Assembly: GCA_016860845.1 (NCBI GenBank) | Contig: BOKF01000040.1 | Span: forward strand, 12,076-76,075 | Direction of reading: 5' to 3' | Origin: Chloroflexota bacterium | GTDB lineage: Bacteria; Chloroflexota; Anaerolineae; 4572-78; J111 | Length of the DNA: 64,000 bases | Shown here: one piece after another, positions 17,295-25,565 of the stretch | How positions within the stretch are numbered: the stretch's first letter is position 1 | Layout: every line of letters starts with the position of its first letter | The notes under the pieces: generated by a model | Told to the model about the DNA's origin: nothing | Databases searched by the model: none | Seen by the model: the letters and a program-made list of their open reading frames with translations, nothing else | Made by a program: the position numbers and the translations under genes

Positions 17295-17430
17295 TTATGG
17301 TGTGCTTAATTGATTTGGCTTCCTTCTCCAAGCATGATCCATCATCTAACCCAACAACCCTGTTTAAATCCACAAAATAAAAGTCAGCTCTCATTAAAAT
17401 AGCTCCTTTTAAATCCGCTTCACCTAAATA
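17295..17430 (-). pseudogene. pentapeptide-repeat protein fragment
   Basis: On the minus strand GEADLKGAILMRADF shows the A(D/N)LXX pentapeptide pattern for about three units, then runs out. No start codon or full-length frame is present, so it is a remnant next to the comEC fragment. Confidence 0.5.
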
Positions 17431-17448
17431 AAACCCAAAAATTATTCG

Positions 17449-17510
17449 GAATGGTAGGGACGCCCCTTGCGGTCGTCCCGAGGGGCAGGTGCAGGGCCAT
17501 GCCCCTACCT
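17449..17510. repeat. palindromic intergenic repeat (GTAGGGACGCC... / ...GCCCCTACC)
   Basis: A GC-rich imperfect palindrome framed by GGTAGGG and CCCCTACC. Its form is that of dispersed non-coding palindromes seen in many large bacterial genomes. The stretch from 17,076 to 17,688 otherwise holds only the two gene fragments; no intact gene is seen. Confidence 0.5.
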
Positions 17511-17688
17511 ACCGGAATTAATATATGGTTTGATTTAGGTCGGTATGGAACAAGCCAACCCTAATTCCTTAATACGCTTGCGCTCCGACCGGAATAGAGT
17601 AAAATAGGTTTGTGATCTTTTCCAGGTATCATCAAAGTAATTGACCACTTACCACCTGTACCCATGGTTTTGATTATTGAAATGAGGC

Positions 17689-18747
17689 ATGCTCTTGACC
17701 GGCGAGAAAATTAAATTGACCGCCCTGGCCAAATGCGCGGGCTGAGCCAGCAAAATGGCCCCCGAGGCTTTGACGCAGGTGCTGCGTCCTTTACACAACC
17801 TATTTAACGGCAACAGCCCGGCCAATCTGTTGGTTGGCTTGGGCATGGCCGACGATGCGGCGGTCTACAAGCTGAACGAGCAGCAGGCCATCATCAACAC
17901 CATAGATTTCTTCACGCCGGTGGTGGATGATCCCTATGATTACGGCGCGATTGCCGCAGCCAACTCCATGAGCGACGTGTACGCTATGGGCGGGGAAGTG
18001 ACCTTTGCCCTAAATGTCGGCGCATTTCCGGCCAATATGGAACCGGCCCTCATCACCGAAATCCTGCGCGGCGGGGCCGAAAAGGTGATCGAGGCCGGGG
18101 CGGTCATCGCCGGCGGGCATACCGTTACCGACGATGAGCCGAAATATGGCCTGGCCGTGACCGGCCTGGTCCACCCGGAGCGCATCTTCACCAAAGGGGG
18201 AGCTAAACCGGGCGATGCGCTGGTGTTAACCAAGCCGCTCGGCACAGGCACCATCAGTACGGCCCTCAAGCGCGGCCTGGCCGACCCAGCCCACGTTGCA
18301 GGAATGGTCGCCTCCATGAAGCGGCTTAACCGGGCGGCAGCTCAAGCTGGACAGGCCGTGGGCGGGATTAAAGCAGTGACGGACATTACCGGCTTCGGCC
18401 TGCTGGGGCATGGGATGGAGATGGCCCAGGCGTCAAACAGCAAACTTTTGCTTGAGTGGAGTCGGATGCCCCTGCTCGACGGCGCTGTGGACTACGCCGC
18501 CCAGTTCATTTTTCCAGGGGGGGCGTCGAATAACAAAATGTTTTTTGAGAAAGATGTTACTTTTGCCCCCGCCATCCCCGACGACCACCAGTGGTTGCTG
18601 TGGGATCCCCAGACATCCGGGGGGTTGCTGATGGCTATCCCGGCCGAGCGATTGGCCGATTTTCAAAGTATCTGCGCCGAGCGGAACCAACCGGCCTGGG
18701 TGGTCGGACAGGTTATCGCCGGCAGCGGCATCGAGGTTGTACCCTAA
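17689..18747 (+). CDS. selD: SelD selenide, water dikinase; selenoprotein (UGA = Sec19)
   Basis: Makes selenophosphate from selenide and ATP. The frame from ATG 17689 reads KLTALAKCAG-U-ASK, with TGA at 17743-17745 exactly where SelD proteins carry the catalytic Cys or Sec; downstream come DDAAVY, DFFTPVVDDPYDYG, ANSMSDVYAMGG and GGHTVTDDEP, all SelD hallmarks. In-frame TGA just before 17689 fixes the start. A caller ignoring Sec would begin at ATG 17755 and lose the catalytic residue. 352 residues is the normal length. Recoding needs SelB and tRNA-Sec, which must lie outside the window. The stop is followed at once by the htrA-like ATG. Confidence 0.95.
17772..17788 (+). promoter_or_regulatory. 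SECIS hairpin of selD
   Basis: A perfect 7-bp stem GACGCAG/CTGCGTC with tri-loop GTG, starting 26 bases after the UGA. The apical GCAGGTGCTGC closely resembles the GCAGGUCUGC tip of the E. coli fdhF SECIS, with the GGU that SelB reads. Confidence 0.75.
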
Positions 18748-19860
18748 ATGACAGAACCTTCTACGCCCAGCAGCACCCCACCGCCTCACCCCCATGACAG
18801 CGACGCCCATGTCGTCAACCCCATCAATATTGCCCGCGCCCGCCATGCCAGCGCCCAAGCCCAGCCAGCCGTTGATAGAACCCGCCAAATCTCCACAGTA
18901 ACGAAGAGCCAGGCCAGTCCGACAAAGTCAGGTTTTCTACCGCTGATGGGCGGGCTGCATTGGGGTGGATCATCCAGCGGCTGCTTGTTGCTATCTATGC
19001 TGGGGGTAGTTTTTGTCCTGGGCGGCATTCTGGGGGGGATGATGGGCGGCGGGCTGATTCTGTGGGCCAACGACTCGGAGGTGGCCTTCTGGCGCAGCAC
19101 ACCCACCCCGACCCCCTTACCTACGCCAACGCCGATGCCCGTAGCCACCTCAACCCCTAGCCCCACCCCTGAACCGGTCGCCACAGCCTCAACGGAGGAT
19201 CTTATTGCCCAAATTATTCCCTCGGTGGTGACGGTCATCAACCAGCAGCCGCAAACTTTTTCGGCCAATCCCGCCGACGCCCGCGTTGTCGGCTCCGGGG
19301 TGATTGTGGACAGCCGGGGCTTTATTGCTACCAACCATCACGTCATCGAAAATGCTGGACTACTGAGTGTGGTTCTGGCTAATGGCCAAATGGTCGAAGC
19401 ACAATTGATTACGTCTGATCCAACCCAGGATTTAGCTGTTTTGAAAGTCGGCGTGACCGATCTGCCGGCCATCATCTGGGGCGACTCAGCGGCAGTCCGT
19501 CCAGGACAGGGGGTGTACGCTATTGGCAGCCCTTTAGGAGACTTCCCCAGCTCGGTCAGCTTTGGGATTATCAGCGGCTTAAATCGAGCGCTGGAGATCA
19601 ACCAGCATGTCATTGACGGCCTGATTCAAACCGATGCCGCTATCAATCGGGGCAGTTCCGGCGGCCCGCTGGTGAATAACAAGGGTGAGGTAATTGGGAT
19701 CAACACCTTCATCATCCGCGAGAGTGAGGATCGCGGCGTAGCCGAGGGCATCGCTTTTGCTATCCCGGCGGCGGCCGCTCAAAACCTGCTCAATCCCTGG
19801 ATTGCCGCGGCCAGCGGCGAGACTGTCCCCATCCCGGTCTCCGGCCCGTCCGGGAATTAA
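18748..19860 (+). CDS. membrane-anchored HtrA/DegP-type serine protease without PDZ
   Basis: 370 residues. A ~70-residue Pro/Ser-rich cytoplasmic head is followed by one membrane segment (CLLLSMLGVVFVLGGILGG), a Thr-Pro-rich linker and a trypsin-like domain. The catalytic triad is visible: His in TNHHVI, Asp in TQDLAVLK, Ser in GSSGGPL. No PDZ domain follows, the protein ending soon after the protease. Probably an extracytoplasmic quality-control protease. The ATG directly abuts the selD stop, so it is probably co-transcribed with selD. Confidence 0.9.
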   Translation: MTEPSTPSSTPPPHPHDSDAHVVNPINIARARHASAQAQPAVDRTRQISTVTKSQASPTKSGFLPLMGGLHWGGSSSGCLLLSMLGVVFVLGGILGGMMGGGLILWANDSEVAFWRSTPTPTPLPTPTPMPVATSTPSPTPEPVATASTEDLIAQIIPSVVTVINQQPQTFSANPADARVVGSGVIVDSRGFIATNHHVIENAGLLSVVLANGQMVEAQLITSDPTQDLAVLKVGVTDLPAIIWGDSAAVRPGQGVYAIGSPLGDFPSSVSFGIISGLNRALEINQHVIDGLIQTDAAINRGSSGGPLVNNKGEVIGINTFIIRESEDRGVAEGIAFAIPAAAAQNLLNPWIAAASGETVPIPVSGPSGN

Positions 19861-19880
19861 CACCTAACAGCGAGGTATAA

Positions 19881-20507
19881 ATGAGAAATGTCTATGAGTC
19901 CTCTCATCCTCTGGTAAAGCATAAACTGACCATCTTGCGCGATAGAGAAACCAAACCCAAAAAATTCCGCGAATTGATCCGCGAGATTGCGATCCTGCTG
20001 GCCTACGAAGCCACTCGTGATTTGGCCCTCGCGCCGACCACCGTAGAAACGCCGATGGGCCAAGCGCCGGGGGCTTTTTTACAGGAGCAGATTGGCCTGG
20101 TGCCGGTCTTGCGGGCGGGACTGGGGATGGTTGAGGGTGTATGGGAGATGATGCCCGGCAGCGAAGTCTGGCACATCGGCCTGTTTCGAGACGAACGCAC
20201 CTTAAAGCCGGTGCAATACTACAACAAACTGCCTGTCTCGCCCACCGTGCAGGTCTGCATTGTGCTCGACCCTATGCTGGCAACCGGCGGGTCAGCCTCG
20301 GCTACGGTTGATATTCTGAAAAAGTGGGGAGCACAGCGGATCAAATATATGGGCATTATCGCTGCGCCGGAAGGCATCAAAACTTTGCACGACGCCCACC
20401 CGGATGTAGATATTCATATCGCCGCCGTGGATGAACGCCTCAACGAGATTGGCTACATTGTGCCCGGCCTGGGTGACGCGGGCGACCGCCAATTTGGGAC
20501 GGGTTGA
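19881..20507 (+). CDS. upp: uracil phosphoribosyltransferase
   Basis: 208 residues, the normal length. Converts uracil and PRPP to UMP. Motifs: [13 protein letters not shown] at the N-terminus, [10 protein letters not shown], the PRPP loop [12 protein letters not shown], and the C-terminal uracil-binding [19 protein letters not shown]. Ribosome-binding site gaggt precedes the ATG. Confidence 0.96.
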   Translation: MRNVYESSHPLVKHKLTILRDRETKPKKFRELIREIAILLAYEATRDLALAPTTVETPMGQAPGAFLQEQIGLVPVLRAGLGMVEGVWEMMPGSEVWHIGLFRDERTLKPVQYYNKLPVSPTVQVCIVLDPMLATGGSASATVDILKKWGAQRIKYMGIIAAPEGIKTLHDAHPDVDIHIAAVDERLNEIGYIVPGLGDAGDRQFGTG

Positions 20508-20508
20508 T

Positions 20509-21432
20509 TTGGTAGATGCTGCCCCTCAAAAGAATTTCACCTGGGCCGATGGGCTGCTCCTGCTGACCATCCTCTTTTGGAGCATCAACTTTTCCCTGGT
20601 CAAGTTCGCTTTAGCCGAATTACCGCCACTGGCATTCAACGGTTTGCGCATGGCTCTGGCTGCCGGGTTGATGCTCGCTCTGGTTCCAACCCTGGGCTAT
20701 TCCCTTAAATTCCAGCGCCACCATCTTGGTCGCCTGATTATTTTGGGATTGTTAGGCAATACCTCGTACCAACTCTGCTTCATTTTTGGCATTGCTCGCA
20801 CCAGCGCCGATAATGCTGCCTTGATTCTGGCGACCGTCCCGGCCTGGGTTGCCCTGATTGGCACCCTGACCGGAACCGAAAAGGTTACGCCGGGCGGCTG
20901 GCTGGGCGTGGCTCTCTCTCTGGCCGGGATTGGCTTGATCATTTGGGGGGGCAGCCACCAAACTCAGCTTCACTTTGGCGGGGCAACATGGGTCGGCGAT
21001 GCGTTGATCCTGGGCGCAACGCTGTGCTGGTCGCTCTATACCCTGATCAGCCGGCGCATGCTGCGTACTTACCCCTCTATCACCGTGACCAGCTTCACCA
21101 CTGCCATCGGAGTTATCCCACTGGTGCTCATATCCATCCCGCCGCTGGCTCACCTGGAGTGGGGAACTATCTCGCTGACAGCCTGGAGTTCGCTCATCTT
21201 CTCAGGCATTTTTGGCATTGCCCTGGCCTATTTCTTCTGGAATTATGGCGTGTCCCGTCTGGGCAGTACCCGCACCTCGCTTTATTCCAACCTGACCCCA
21301 CCCCTGGCGCTGCTAATGGCCTGGCTCCTGCTGGGCGAAACCCTGACCTTGCTCCAAATCGGGGGCGGCTTGCTGGCTCTCGGCGGGGTGGCCCTGGCCC
21401 GGCGCTACACGTATGATGTGACAAAAGCATAA
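20509..21432 (+). CDS. EamA/DMT-family transporter
   Basis: About 307 residues with ten hydrophobic segments arranged as two EamA repeats (first WSINFSLVKFAL...; second ATLCWSLYTLISRR...). The family exports small metabolites; the substrate cannot be told. The frame runs back into upp, but TTG 20509, just after the upp stop, gives the normal EamA length; no clear ribosome-binding site is seen, so translation may be coupled to upp. Confidence 0.85.
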   Translation: MVDAAPQKNFTWADGLLLLTILFWSINFSLVKFALAELPPLAFNGLRMALAAGLMLALVPTLGYSLKFQRHHLGRLIILGLLGNTSYQLCFIFGIARTSADNAALILATVPAWVALIGTLTGTEKVTPGGWLGVALSLAGIGLIIWGGSHQTQLHFGGATWVGDALILGATLCWSLYTLISRRMLRTYPSITVTSFTTAIGVIPLVLISIPPLAHLEWGTISLTAWSSLIFSGIFGIALAYFFWNYGVSRLGSTRTSLYSNLTPPLALLMAWLLLGETLTLLQIGGGLLALGGVALARRYTYDVTKA

Positions 21433-21450
21433 CTGCCAGGAGTTATCTCC

Positions 21451-22926
21451 GTGTCTGAACTCTCTACCCTTGTCCAGCGAGTCTGGAACTACTGCCACAT
21501 TTTGCGCGACGACGGCGTATCGTATGGCGATTATTTGGAGCAGTTGACCTACCTGCTCTTTCTCAAAATGGCCGAAGAGGGCGGACAAATCGAGGCCATT
21601 CCGCCGGAGTTGAGTTGGTCCAGCTTGATTCCCCTTAAAGGAGAGGCCCTGGCCGGCCACTATGGTCACATTCTGGCCGAATTGGGTCAGGGGACAGGGC
21701 TAATCGCCACTATTTTCCGCCAGGCCCGGAACAAAATCACCGACCCGGCCAAGCTGGAACGGCTGCTGGCCTTGATTGACCAGGACTCCTGGACCGGCTT
21801 CGGCCTCGACATCAAGGCGGCGATCTACGAAGGGCTGCTGGAAAAGAATGCCCAGGACACCAAATCGGGCGCGGGCCAGTATTTCACCCCCCGGCCGCTG
21901 ATCCAGGCCATTGTAGAGGTCATGCAGCCCGCTCCCGGCCAGTGCATCGCCGACCCGGCCGCCGGCACCGGCGGCTTTTTACTGGCCGCTTACGACTATA
22001 TCCTCAAGCAGCATGGCCCGCTCGACCCTGAACAGTTGCATCACCTCCGCCACGAGGCCCTGCACGGCCGGGAAATTGTAGACAACACTGCCCGGCTGGG
22101 CGTGATGAACCTTTATCTGCACGGTATCAGCGCCAACAGCGCTGCCAGTCCGATCAGCATTGGCGACAGCTTATTGGCTGCCCCTGGCGAGCAGTTTGAT
22201 ATCGTGCTGACCAATCCGCCTTTTGGCAAAAAAGGCAGCGTGACCTTCACCCCGGCTGCCGGTGAAACGCGCCGCGAAACCCAGACTATCGTCCGTGACG
22301 ATTTTTGGGCCGCGACCAGCAATAAGCAGCTCAACTTTGTCCAGCATGTCAAAACCTTGCTCAAGCCGGGCGGCAGAGCGGCCATGGTGGTGCCTGATAA
22401 CGTGCTGTTTGAGGGCGGCGCGGGTGAAACCATCCGCCGCAAGCTGCTCCACCACACCGACATGCATACGCTGCTGCGCTTGCCGCCGGGTATTTTTTAC
22501 GCCCAAGGGGTTAAGGCTAACGTGCTCTTTTTCAACGCCAAGCCGGCCAGCGAAAGACCCGGGACGGAGGCGTTGTGGGTTTATGATTTGCGCACCAACC
22601 AGAATTTTACGCTCAAGCAAAAACCGCTCACCCGCGCCGATTTGGACGATTTCGTGGCCTGCTTCAACCCGGCCAATCGCCAGGAACGCACCGCCACCTG
22701 GTCGGAGGCCAACCCGCAGGGGCGCTGGCGCTGCTACCGTTATGAGGAACTCTTGGCTCGTGACAAGGCTAATCTGGATATTTTCTGGCTGGGCGACCAC
22801 AACCTGGCTGATCCTGCTACCCAGCTCGATCCCGACCGGCTGGCAGTCGAGATTGTCGAGGAGCTGGAAACCGCGTTGGAAGAATTTCGGGCGATGGTGG
22901 TTGATGAGGAGGAGGGGTTGGCATGA
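21451..22926 (+). CDS. hsdM: type I restriction-modification N6-adenine methylase, HsdM
   Basis: 491 residues, GTG start after CCAGGAG. It has the HsdM N-terminal helical region, the N6-methyltransferase SAM motif DPAAGTGGFL and the catalytic NPPFG (motif IV), plus KSGAGQYFTPRPLI typical of HsdM. The next gene, expected to be hsdS, starts by overlap but is cut after 12 codons, and no hsdR is seen, so the system is incomplete here and methylation would need an HsdS from elsewhere. Confidence 0.93.
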   Translation: MSELSTLVQRVWNYCHILRDDGVSYGDYLEQLTYLLFLKMAEEGGQIEAIPPELSWSSLIPLKGEALAGHYGHILAELGQGTGLIATIFRQARNKITDPAKLERLLALIDQDSWTGFGLDIKAAIYEGLLEKNAQDTKSGAGQYFTPRPLIQAIVEVMQPAPGQCIADPAAGTGGFLLAAYDYILKQHGPLDPEQLHHLRHEALHGREIVDNTARLGVMNLYLHGISANSAASPISIGDSLLAAPGEQFDIVLTNPPFGKKGSVTFTPAAGETRRETQTIVRDDFWAATSNKQLNFVQHVKTLLKPGGRAAMVVPDNVLFEGGAGETIRRKLLHHTDMHTLLRLPPGIFYAQGVKANVLFFNAKPASERPGTEALWVYDLRTNQNFTLKQKPLTRADLDDFVACFNPANRQERTATWSEANPQGRWRCYRYEELLARDKANLDIFWLGDHNLADPATQLDPDRLAVEIVEELETALEEFRAMVVDEEEGLA

Positions 22927-22961
22927 GCCTGTGGCATGCCAGCGATGATGAAAACTTTTAA
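22923..22961 (+). pseudogene. hsdS 5' remnant (12 codons)
   Basis: ATG overlapping the end of hsdM begins MSLWHASDDENF and stops; a dispersed repeat begins right after. Position and overlap are those of the specificity-subunit gene of a type I system, but too little is left to prove it. Confidence 0.4.
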
Positions 22962-23008
22962 CCACCGATTTCACAGATTACACGGATTTTGATCTTTATC
23001 TGTGAAAT
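22962..23008. repeat. inverted repeat ATTTCACAGAT...ATCTGTGAAAT
   Basis: Perfect 11-bp arms at 22968-22978 and 22998-23008. The wording (TCACAGATTACACGGATTT) is that of a common dispersed non-autonomous repeat. It replaces the body of hsdS. Confidence 0.6.
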
Positions 23009-23028
23009 TGTGTATCTATGTTACAACG

Positions 23029-23062
23029 AAAAAGCCCTGCCATTGTGGCGGGGCTTTGGTTC
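23029..23062 (-). terminator. intrinsic terminator, originally of the tRNA-Val
   Basis: Hairpin AAAGCCCTGCC/GGCGGGGCTTT around a 5-7 base loop. Read on the minus strand it is followed by TTTTTCG. Before insertion of the element it would have stood directly 3' of the tRNA-Val gene now at 50.3 kb; now it follows the integrase gene. Confidence 0.7.
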
Positions 23063-23079
23063 TTTGGATCAAAATGGAT

Positions 23080-23108
23080 CAGGTGGGCAGTACAAGACTC
23101 GAACTTGT
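23080..23108. repeat. attL, 29-bp direct repeat
   Basis: Identical to 50293-50321; corresponds to the last part of the T-arm and the acceptor end of tRNA-Val. The sequences diverge on both sides of the 29 bp. Confidence 0.85.
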
Positions 23109-23114
23109 ACTGTC

Positions 23115-23978
23115 TCAAACCACGTCGCCGGGCGCTTTGAGGCGATAGGCGGCCCGGCGCTCGGCGTCTTCGACGGCCAGATAGATGGCGGTGGTGGTGA
23201 TGTCGGCATGGCCCATTTGCCGCTGAATAATGTCTAACTCTATGCCTCGTCTGATCGAGTGGGTGGCGTAACTGTGGCGAATTTGATGCACGGTCATCTG
23301 GATCGCGGCGCGGTCGCACCATTTTTGGAGAGCCTGATAGATGCCGTTGCGGGTCAGGGGGTTGCCAAGTACGTTGAGAAAGAGCCGGCGGCCGCCGGGG
23401 TGCAGCTCCAGCCAGGCTTGCAGAGTCCGGACGCATTTTGGCCCAAAATAGACTTTTCGATCTTGCCGGCCCTTGCCTCCCCGGATCAAAATACTGTTAT
23501 CTTCCAGCTCGAGATCCACCAGGAGCAGGCCGGCCAGCTCGCTGGCCCTGGCTCCGGTGTCGTAAGCCAGGCGAAAAAGCGCATGATCCCTGGTAGCCAG
23601 GTCATCACTTTTTAGATGGTCCCTAATGGACTTAAACAGCCGGCGCATGGTCTCCACACTCACGGCTTTGGGCAGCCGGCGCGGTTTTTTGGGCCGGTCC
23701 AGGCGGTCGAGCGGATTTTGGGGTAAAAGCTCCTGCTGGTCGCACCAATTGAGGAAGGCGCGGACGCCGTGAAAAACGCTGTCCAAGGTGGCCTCACTGC
23801 AATTTTCACGCTTGTGAGAGAGGTAGGCCCGGACGTGGGCCGGGGTCGGCGGCCATTCGGCGAACTGCTTAAACTCGCCTAACACGTCCTCGTAATAAGC
23901 CAGCGTGGACTCCAGCCGGCCCGCCGCGTGCTTGGCCTGAATAAAGGTGCTGATGTGGTGCGCAAGTTCTGGTGACAT
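23115..23978 (-). CDS. tyrosine recombinase / integrase (XerC/D-like)
   Basis: 287 residues from the ATG preceded by AGGAGGACAC; an ATG ten codons further upstream is open but lacks a site. N-terminal SAM-like core-binding domain, then the catalytic set: Arg in DTGARASEL, Lys in GGKGRQDRK, HQIRHSYATH (His-x-x-Arg), QMGHADI and the nucleophile Tyr in TAIYLAVED. It lies 7 bp from attL and is surely the element's integrase. No excisionase is evident, unless one of the small DNA-binding proteins at the right end serves. Confidence 0.95.
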   Translation of the reverse strand: MSPELAHHISTFIQAKHAAGRLESTLAYYEDVLGEFKQFAEWPPTPAHVRAYLSHKRENCSEATLDSVFHGVRAFLNWCDQQELLPQNPLDRLDRPKKPRRLPKAVSVETMRRLFKSIRDHLKSDDLATRDHALFRLAYDTGARASELAGLLLVDLELEDNSILIRGGKGRQDRKVYFGPKCVRTLQAWLELHPGGRRLFLNVLGNPLTRNGIYQALQKWCDRAAIQMTVHQIRHSYATHSIRRGIELDIIQRQMGHADITTTAIYLAVEDAERRAAYRLKAPGDVV

Positions 23979-24023
23979 GTGTCCTCCTAAAAAGATAAAA
24001 TGGGACACAATTTTATGGATTTG

Positions 24024-24037
24024 GTGACTTTCGTCAC
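24024..24037. promoter_or_regulatory. dyad GTGAC-TTTC-GTCAC between int and a divergent small gene
   Basis: Perfect 5-bp arms around a 4-base spacer in the 95-base divergent region. A possible operator serving integrase control; short, so only moderate support. Confidence 0.35.
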
Positions 24038-24060
24038 TGGCAGGACCAGGCCAGAGGGGG

Positions 24061-24066
24061 TATAAT
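24061..24066 (+). promoter_or_regulatory. -10 box TATAAT, leaderless-type start
   Basis: Consensus TATAAT ends 7 bases before the ATG of the small Cys protein at 24074, so transcription would begin at or next to the start codon (leaderless mRNA). The -35 (TGGCAG, 17 bases upstream) is weak. Confidence 0.5.
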
Positions 24067-24073
24067 CGGCCCT

Positions 24074-24289
24074 ATGGAAAAGCAAAAAAGCCAGTGTGGA
24101 CAATGCTACTGGCGAAATTCAGTGACCGGCATGTGCTGCCGGGCGGGTGCGCCCTCCCAGGGCGAACACACCCACTATCAAAAAGAGCCGTGCCCGTTGT
24201 TCAGGACTTTTGGGGCCGGCGGGATAGGTAGCCCAGGGCGAGGCCCAACCCTGCCACGAATAACGATAACGTCCAGGGGTTTACGGTGA
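24074..24289 (+). CDS. small Cys-rich protein, divergent from integrase
   Basis: 71 residues; the first 43 look real: CGQCYWRNSVTGMCCRAG...EPCPLF, a Cys pattern of small zinc-binding proteins common on mobile elements. The rest is Gly/Pro-rich and overlaps a convergent gene by 89 bases, so the protein end is less certain. It is the only convincing plus-strand gene in the element and may regulate integration; that is a guess from position. Confidence 0.5.
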   Translation: MEKQKSQCGQCYWRNSVTGMCCRAGAPSQGEHTHYQKEPCPLFRTFGAGGIGSPGRGPTLPRITITSRGLR

Positions 24290-24362
24290 CAAGCTGGGCG
24301 CTCATTTGGCCCATGCTGAAGCCCACCACCAAAAGGACCAGGCCAGAAATTAACTGGTTCAT
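24201..24362 (-). CDS. small two-span membrane protein (53 aa)
   Basis: MNQLISGLVLLVVGFSMG... with a second hydrophobic stretch (TLSLFVAGLGLALGYLS) and a basic tail RRPQK. Starts by ATGA overlap with the preceding 57-residue gene, which supports it as real. Last gene of the membrane operon; function unknown. Confidence 0.6.
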   Translation of the reverse strand: MNQLISGLVLLVVGFSMGQMSAQLVTVNPWTLSLFVAGLGLALGYLSRRPQKS

Positions 24363-24532
24363 TTAGAAAATCCTCCATTGTACGAAAACCAAAAACCAAG
24401 CAAAAACAGGCCGGCCAGGATTGGCCAGCGCCATGTAAGCTGACCGTTTGCGGTCAGATCGGCGGCCATGCCAAAGCAGCAGGCCAGGCCGACGACGTAC
24501 AACAGCGTTTCGCTGTTACGGTTGCCAATCAT
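24359..24532 (-). CDS. small membrane protein (57 aa)
   Basis: Two hydrophobic stretches (LLYVVGLACCFGMAADL and WPILAGLFLLGFWFSY). Overlaps its neighbours on both sides (17 bp upstream, 4 bp ATGA downstream). No homolog recognised. Confidence 0.6.
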   Translation of the reverse strand: MIGNRNSETLLYVVGLACCFGMAADLTANGQLTWRWPILAGLFLLGFWFSYNGGFSK

Positions 24533-24695
24533 CGGCCAGCCTCCGGCCTCCCGCGGGAGATGCGCCCTCTACTCGCTCAAGGCGCACCCGGACGGGCATA
24601 CCGGGCAGGCCCCGGCCTACCCAGACCCCCACAAAAAAGATGGCCAGCGGAGCCAGGCAGAACATGCCAAAAATGATGGGTAAGGGATTATCCAT
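24516..24695 (-). CDS. small single-span membrane protein (59 aa)
   Basis: Start chosen at the ATG preceded by GGAGGTCAAC rather than the in-frame ATG four codons before it. One membrane segment (LPIIFGMFCLAPLAIFFVGVWVG) then a basic cytoplasmic-type tail. Overlaps the YdjM-like gene by 8 bp. Confidence 0.65.
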   Translation of the reverse strand: MDNPLPIIFGMFCLAPLAIFFVGVWVGRGLPGMPVRVRLERVEGASPAGGRRLADDWQP

Positions 24696-25284
24696 GTTGA
24701 CCTCCAATCAATCCCAATAAACTGTAAGCGAAGCGGCCCACCCAATAGCGGGCCGGGCCGGGTATCATCTCCCAACCCTGCCACAAAATAAAAGCCCAGC
24801 AGGGCGTAGCGACTAACGTAAATTCGGCCCATGTGCCTGTTCGCAACGGCGAACAACTAAAATCCTTAGTCCATAAAGGGCCAAGCAACGGCACGCCAGA
24901 TTTTGTCAGAAAATCGCCCAGGATGTGCCAGAGATAGCCCCAGGCAAACCACATGAGCCAGGGCCAGCCCAGGTTGAGGCCCAGGGCCATCATGATCAGC
25001 GCCCACACGGGCCAGTGAGTGGCGTTTCTATGGCCCAGGATCGAGCGGACCAGGCCGGAAATAAACAGGCCGATTTGATCGAGCAGCCAGGCCAGCCAGC
25101 GGGGGAGCAGCCGGGCCAGGAGCGAGCCGGGCCGGGCGATGGTGCCGCCGCCGCTGTCAATGTCGGGAGCCAGGCTGCCGACGACGACGGCGATCCAGCC
25201 GGCGGCGTCGGGAGAGTGGCCGACAGCCAGGCTGTAGGCAACGGTCGCGGCGGCGGCAATGGCGACGTGAGTCGAGCCGGTCAT
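24688..25284 (-). CDS. YdjM/DUF457-type membrane metal-dependent hydrolase
   Basis: 198 residues. Family motifs: N-terminal TGSTHVAIA, VGSLAPDIDSGGG, GHRNATHWPV, WGYLWHILGDFLTKSGVPLLGP, in which His and Asp ligands are conserved. Several membrane helices. The family (LexA-regulated YdjM in E. coli) has no firmly known substrate. ATGA overlap with the upstream gene places it in the same operon. Confidence 0.85.
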   Translation of the reverse strand: MTGSTHVAIAAAATVAYSLAVGHSPDAAGWIAVVVGSLAPDIDSGGGTIARPGSLLARLLPRWLAWLLDQIGLFISGLVRSILGHRNATHWPVWALIMMALGLNLGWPWLMWFAWGYLWHILGDFLTKSGVPLLGPLWTKDFSCSPLRTGTWAEFTLVATPCWAFILWQGWEMIPGPARYWVGRFAYSLLGLIGGQHG

Positions 25285-25565
25285 GATCTAACCCTGTCGC
25301 TGGAGTCAGGCTTAGAAGCGCCTCGGTTCCACCACCATGCCAAGCCATCTTGAGCCAGGTGAAGGCCAAATGAGGCGATAGCCAACGTCACAAGCATTTG
25401 CTCTCCGTGTAGGCGCATGGTGGCCAGCGTGTCGGGCTGCTGGGTCACGGCCCAGGCTCCAGCTATCGCCATCAAAATAGACCATAAAGACAGGTCTATG
25501 ACATAAAGCACATCCAGGGTGAGAGACTTCCAATTTGGTTTTTGAAACTTCCAGGTGAATTTCAT
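25281..25565 (-). CDS. two-span membrane protein (94 aa), unknown
   Basis: Basic head (KFTWKFQKPNWK), membrane segments near residues 18-42 and 56-76, charged tail. Start overlaps the stop of the O-antigen-ligase-like gene (ATGA). Not recognised. Confidence 0.65.
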   Translation of the reverse strand: MKFTWKFQKPNWKSLTLDVLYVIDLSLWSILMAIAGAWAVTQQPDTLATMRLHGEQMLVTLAIASFGLHLAQDGLAWWWNRGASKPDSSDRVRS

